This document shows positions 60,978 to 64,000 of a stretch of 64,000 nucleotides of DNA, piece by piece; within the stretch, counting starts at the first letter, position 1, and every line of letters begins with the position of its first letter. A model generated the notes under the pieces. It worked only from the letters and a program-made list of their open reading frames with translations, did not search any database and was not told the origin of the DNA. The DNA comes from CANKHA01 sp034668825. Its GTDB lineage: Bacteria; Pseudomonadota; Alphaproteobacteria; Rhizobiales; Xanthobacteraceae. The position numbers and the translations under genes are program-made. Where the stretch lies: NCBI GenBank assembly GCA_034668825.1, contig JAXDOR010000134.1, positions 1-64,000 on the forward strand, in the 5' to 3' direction.

Positions 60978-62090
60978 CTATCTGTTGCCTTTGAGAAGTG
61001 CCCGCATTTTTTCCGTGACGGCAGGTCTTCCCGTCATCATCCATTCCAGATCGGTGGATTCGAAATATTCCACGCCCGGTTTCGGAATGATCTCCGGATT
61101 AAGGAATGATTCGTCCACATCGGTGCGCAATGTCGCTGTACCATTTTCGCGCGAATAGATTTCCAGCACTTCCCGGGTAGCCACCCAATTGACAAAGATG
61201 CGCGCGGCGTTTGGATGCGCGGCCTTGTTGGCCATGCTGAGCACGAATGGCGAAGAGGTGACGCGGTTCTTCATTCCGGCAAGATCGAAAATTTCCCGGA
61301 TGTTGAATCCTTCTTTTTGCAGATCGCTCGCGGTTTCGAATTTGCAGGTCAAACAAATCGGATTGGCGCCGCGCGCCAACCGATCCATAAGCTGACGCCG
61401 GTCCTGGAGCCTGACGGGAGCCTGATCGATGTATAGCTTCTTTACGAATTCCGGGCCCATCTGCGTATAGAAATGCACGGCGGTGTCGCCGCCGCTGCCG
61501 CTGCCAAGCGGGTCCTGCGTTTCAATCTTGCCTTTCCATTTGGGATTCAGCAGGTCCGTCGCCGACTTCATTTCCTCCGGTTTGACGTGATCGGCGTTGA
61601 TGAACAGCAGGCTGTCCCTGCTGCGAAACAGCATCAGGACATTCTTCTCTTCGGCATCCATAAAATAGGGCTTGCCGAATTTCCATTTGGACCCGTCAGT
61701 TACTTCAGGCAGGAGCAGGATCGGTTTGATCGGATCGAGCATCTTGAGCGGCAGCAACGTGTTGAAGGTGGTGCCGACGCCCGACATGAATACGTCAACG
61801 GAGTAAATCCCGGAATCGCGTTCAATGCGCACGCGCTCGGCGAGCGGGCCGGACTGACCGGCGATGTACTCGATCGGAAGGCCATAGCGGGCGGTGAAAG
61901 CCGGAACGATCTGGTTTCGCATAACGGGGTCGGGCGACCCCATGACAACAACCTTGCCCTCCTTTTTTGCGGCAGCCAGTGTTTCATCCCAGGTCTTCTG
62001 CCAGTCAGGCGATTGCGCTATGCCGGCATTCGGGAAAGCGGCCCATGTCAGCACGGCCAGTGTTTTCAGCAGGGATGATATTTTTCTCAT
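60978..62090 (-). CDS. Iron-type (FbpA-like) extracellular solute-binding protein
   Basis: 370-residue receptor, signal peptide ending near PNAGIAQ. The mature start is SPDWQKTWDETLAAAKKEGKVVVMGSPDPVMRNQIVPAF. It is the first of the five tandem copies after the permease gene (62140). It differs from its sisters in APVRLQDRRQLMDRLARGANPICLTC where others have DQKPVISRDRRQ, so the ligand may differ. Confidence 0.9.
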   Translation of the reverse strand: MRKISSLLKTLAVLTWAAFPNAGIAQSPDWQKTWDETLAAAKKEGKVVVMGSPDPVMRNQIVPAFTARYGLPIEYIAGQSGPLAERVRIERDSGIYSVDVFMSGVGTTFNTLLPLKMLDPIKPILLLPEVTDGSKWKFGKPYFMDAEEKNVLMLFRSRDSLLFINADHVKPEEMKSATDLLNPKWKGKIETQDPLGSGSGGDTAVHFYTQMGPEFVKKLYIDQAPVRLQDRRQLMDRLARGANPICLTCKFETASDLQKEGFNIREIFDLAGMKNRVTSSPFVLSMANKAAHPNAARIFVNWVATREVLEIYSRENGTATLRTDVDESFLNPEIIPKPGVEYFESTDLEWMMTGRPAVTEKMRALLKGNR

Positions 62091-62139
62091 TGCGTATCGC
62101 TCCTTACCGATCTCGCTCCCGCCGTTTCATCGCCACGAG

Positions 62140-63903
62140 TCATGTAGTGCGTGCGGGTCCCGGCCTGGCGTTCTCGCGTTGGGGTCTCGTCAGTTGCAGG
62201 CCGAAACGCCGGCCGACCAGCATCATCGCACAAATGATAACTGTGATCAGGAGACCCAATGCCGCAGCACGCTCGATTTCGCCGGTGAAACTGTATTCCA
62301 GCAGCAGGATCGAAAGCGGTCGTGACTGTGCACTATAAAGCAGGACTGGAGTGCTGATGCTGGTGAGCGCGGTGCCGAAATTCAGCATGGCGACGGTAAG
62401 CGCTACTGGCCCCACGAGTGGCAAGAGGATGCGCCGATACGTATAGCGCCACGAGGCGCCTGAAACACGCGCGGCTTCCTCCAGGTCAGGGCCCAATTGC
62501 AGAAACGCCGACTTGAAGGCTTGGGTGCTAACCGGGCTGTCGTGAATAGTTAGCGCCAATGCGATACCCCACACCGTGCCGTACAGCACGCTGCGCAGCG
62601 GCGTGGCGAGAAAAATCCACAGCAGCCCCAGGCTCATGAGAATGCCGGGGATCACCCACGGCAGCCAGCAGAAGAATTCCAGCACCGCCGGCGCAATGAG
62701 ACGCCGCGATGCCAGAAGATAGCCGACGGTGGAATAGAGCAATACGCCAAGGGTGGCCGTAGTGCCGGCGATGATGAGGCTGTTTTGCAGCGAGCCGAGG
62801 AATAGCGGATCGCCGAAGAGGTTCTGCCAATGCGCCAGGGTAAACGGCGAACTGATGTGAAAGAAACCGTAGCGCCGCATGAACGAGCCGATGACGAGGA
62901 ATGTCAGCGGCAAGATCATCATGACCGTGAACCACAAGGCGAAGGCGCCGAGCGCTACGTATTTCCATTTGCCGAGTTTGACCCGGAGTGTCGAGTAGCC
63001 CTGGCCGGTGACAACCGTGAATTTCTTTTTGCCCTGGAAGTACCGGCGATAGAAAAATGCCAGCACGACCAAGACCAAGAGAAACACCGATCCCAGAGCG
63101 GTGGCTTCGCCGTAGGCGGGAGGCTCCTGGCGCAGGTAGTCGTAGATACGGGTGCCGTAGACGTAGATATTGGCCGGCAGGCCTAGCAACAATTCGGTGT
63201 TGAATGATTCCAGGCCCTTGATGAAGCTCAGCACCGCGATCGCTAAGATCATCGGTGACAGCACCGGAAGACTGATGCGCCACAGCGTCGTGAAAGTATT
63301 GGCGCCGGCGACGCGAGCTGCCTCTTCCAATGTGGCGCCCAGGCGGCGAAACACCGGTGTCAGCAACATCACGTTGAACCAGATACCTCCGGTGCCGAGA
63401 TGCACCCAGACAATTCCCCAAAAGCTGTAAGGATTGAACAACGGACCATCCACGAAGGGCAGCGAAGTGGCGATGCTGTTCAAGAAACCGAAATGCGGAT
63501 CGAGCAACAAGATCCACGCAAGTGTCAGCGGAAAGTCAGGCACGAAGAAAGCAAACCAGCATAGAAACTCTATCGTGTTCCCCCCCGGCATATCGGTGCG
63601 TGCGATAAGCCACGCAAAGCTCACCGACATGATCAAGGACGGAATCAGGCGCACGACGGAGAAGGAGAAACTCATCCATAACGCGCTGAGAGTTTGCGGA
63701 TCGGAGAACGCCCGGACCCAATTTGCCAGGCCATAAACCGGAGTCTGACCGGGCGCGGCGGTATTGAAGCTGCCGCCCAGCAGAAACAAAACAGGCAGCG
63801 CCATGACGATGGCGAAAAACAGCAACACCAACAATTCCACGATCCGGACGCCGCGCAGTCGCGGCCAACCGGTAGGAAGAGGAGAGGCGGCGAGATCGGT
63901 CAT
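62140..63903 (-). CDS. Two-domain ABC permease (FbpB/SfuB type)
   Basis: 587-residue inner-membrane protein with two fused permease halves, each of about six transmembrane segments. Both EAA loops are visible: LEEAARVAGANTFTTLWRI near residue 185 and LEEAARVSGASWRYTYRRI near 505. The ATG at 63903 overlaps the stop of the upstream ATPase (ATGA); a GTG at 63924 is less likely. It is the single channel for the five receptors downstream. The substrate of the FbpB class is often Fe(III), but phosphonates and organic acids occur. Confidence 0.92.
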   Translation of the reverse strand: MTDLAASPLPTGWPRLRGVRIVELLVLLFFAIVMALPVLFLLGGSFNTAAPGQTPVYGLANWVRAFSDPQTLSALWMSFSFSVVRLIPSLIMSVSFAWLIARTDMPGGNTIEFLCWFAFFVPDFPLTLAWILLLDPHFGFLNSIATSLPFVDGPLFNPYSFWGIVWVHLGTGGIWFNVMLLTPVFRRLGATLEEAARVAGANTFTTLWRISLPVLSPMILAIAVLSFIKGLESFNTELLLGLPANIYVYGTRIYDYLRQEPPAYGEATALGSVFLLVLVVLAFFYRRYFQGKKKFTVVTGQGYSTLRVKLGKWKYVALGAFALWFTVMMILPLTFLVIGSFMRRYGFFHISSPFTLAHWQNLFGDPLFLGSLQNSLIIAGTTATLGVLLYSTVGYLLASRRLIAPAVLEFFCWLPWVIPGILMSLGLLWIFLATPLRSVLYGTVWGIALALTIHDSPVSTQAFKSAFLQLGPDLEEAARVSGASWRYTYRRILLPLVGPVALTVAMLNFGTALTSISTPVLLYSAQSRPLSILLLEYSFTGEIERAAALGLLITVIICAMMLVGRRFGLQLTRPQRENARPGPARTT

Positions 63904-64000
63904 TGTGGCAGCGTCGTCACGCACGTGGGATCGAATGCCAAACGAATATTGGCGCCAATCTCGTAGCGGTCCTTCTTCGTTGCCGGCAAAATCAGGGAGC
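63900..64000 (-). CDS. C-terminal end of an ABC transporter ATP-binding protein
   Basis: The last 32 codons of a leftward gene that enters from the right edge. They read LPATKKDRYEIGANIRLAF and then DPTCVTTLPQ before a TGA that overlaps the permease start. This looks like the end of the TOBE domain of FbpC/PotA-type ATPases. The nucleotide-binding part is outside the window. It is the expected partner of the permease at 62140. Confidence 0.7.
   Translation of the reverse strand, partial: SLILPATKKDRYEIGANIRLAFDPTCVTTLPQ

Noticed and set aside
54519..62090. Tandem similar genes taken as a possible phage or satellite array
   Set aside because: Each copy is a full-length binding protein with its own signal peptide or recognisable fold, next to a matching ABC permease.

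Overview
The window is high-GC DNA from what looks like an alphaproteobacterium, probably of the Hyphomicrobiales (Bradyrhizobiaceae/Xanthobacteraceae side). This rests on codon use, on the large number of TctC-type binding proteins, and on an intergenic palindromic repeat at 49424-49501 that I recall from Bradyrhizobium-type genomes. It is an inference, not a taxonomic result. I see no rRNA, tRNA, CRISPR array or insertion sequence. Almost every gene belongs to uptake or breakdown of aromatic acids.

Layout. 1-7032: two molybdenum-hydroxylase gene sets sharing one FAD subunit, with a UbiD-type decarboxylase. 7043-10278: a 4,5-dihydroxyphthalate-decarboxylase-like protein and two TctC binding proteins. 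10704-15335: an extradiol dioxygenase, then an operon for a Rieske oxygenase, a small NTF2-fold subunit, a hydratase-aldolase and a TetR regulator. 15513-21937: an epimerase-type dehydrogenase, an ABC importer with two permeases, two related binding proteins and a cupin. 22000-29019: a terephthalate operon (tphC-A2-A3-B with a divergent IclR regulator) followed by a TctA-TctB fusion permease. 29064-37349: a phthalate-type module with a Rieske oxygenase, an SDR, an ABC importer, an IclR regulator, a Pht4-like dihydrodiol dehydrogenase and a second binding protein. 37514-49048: a bicyclic-aromatic type pathway with two Rieske alpha/beta pairs, an SDR, a hydratase-aldolase, a MarR regulator, an extradiol dioxygenase, a 2-hydroxychromene-2-carboxylate isomerase, a UbiD, a cupin and a TctC. 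49533-54490: an unusual PBP-fold protein and a UbiD flanked by two paralogous TctC genes. 54519-64000: five iron-type binding proteins and two signal-less PBP-fold proteins next to one fused permease and the end of its ATPase.

How the genes work together (inference). Ring dioxygenation, dihydrodiol oxidation, meta cleavage, isomerisation and hydratase-aldolase cleavage would turn a bicyclic aromatic into a carboxylated monocycle. The phthalate and terephthalate modules would then lead towards protocatechuate. No ferredoxin, Rieske reductase (TphA1 type), UbiX prenyltransferase or protocatechuate ring-cleavage gene is present, so these must be supplied from elsewhere.

The most unusual points are: (1) nineteen periplasmic-binding-protein-fold genes in 64 kb, sharing very few permeases; (2) a family of such proteins with no signal peptide and a shared WDLHH motif, two of them alternating with secreted binding proteins; (3) a single-base frameshift that separates one binding protein from its signal peptide and creates an ATGA stop-start; (4) a 127-bp cloverleaf-like palindrome; and (5) several strong operator dyads in divergent promoter regions.
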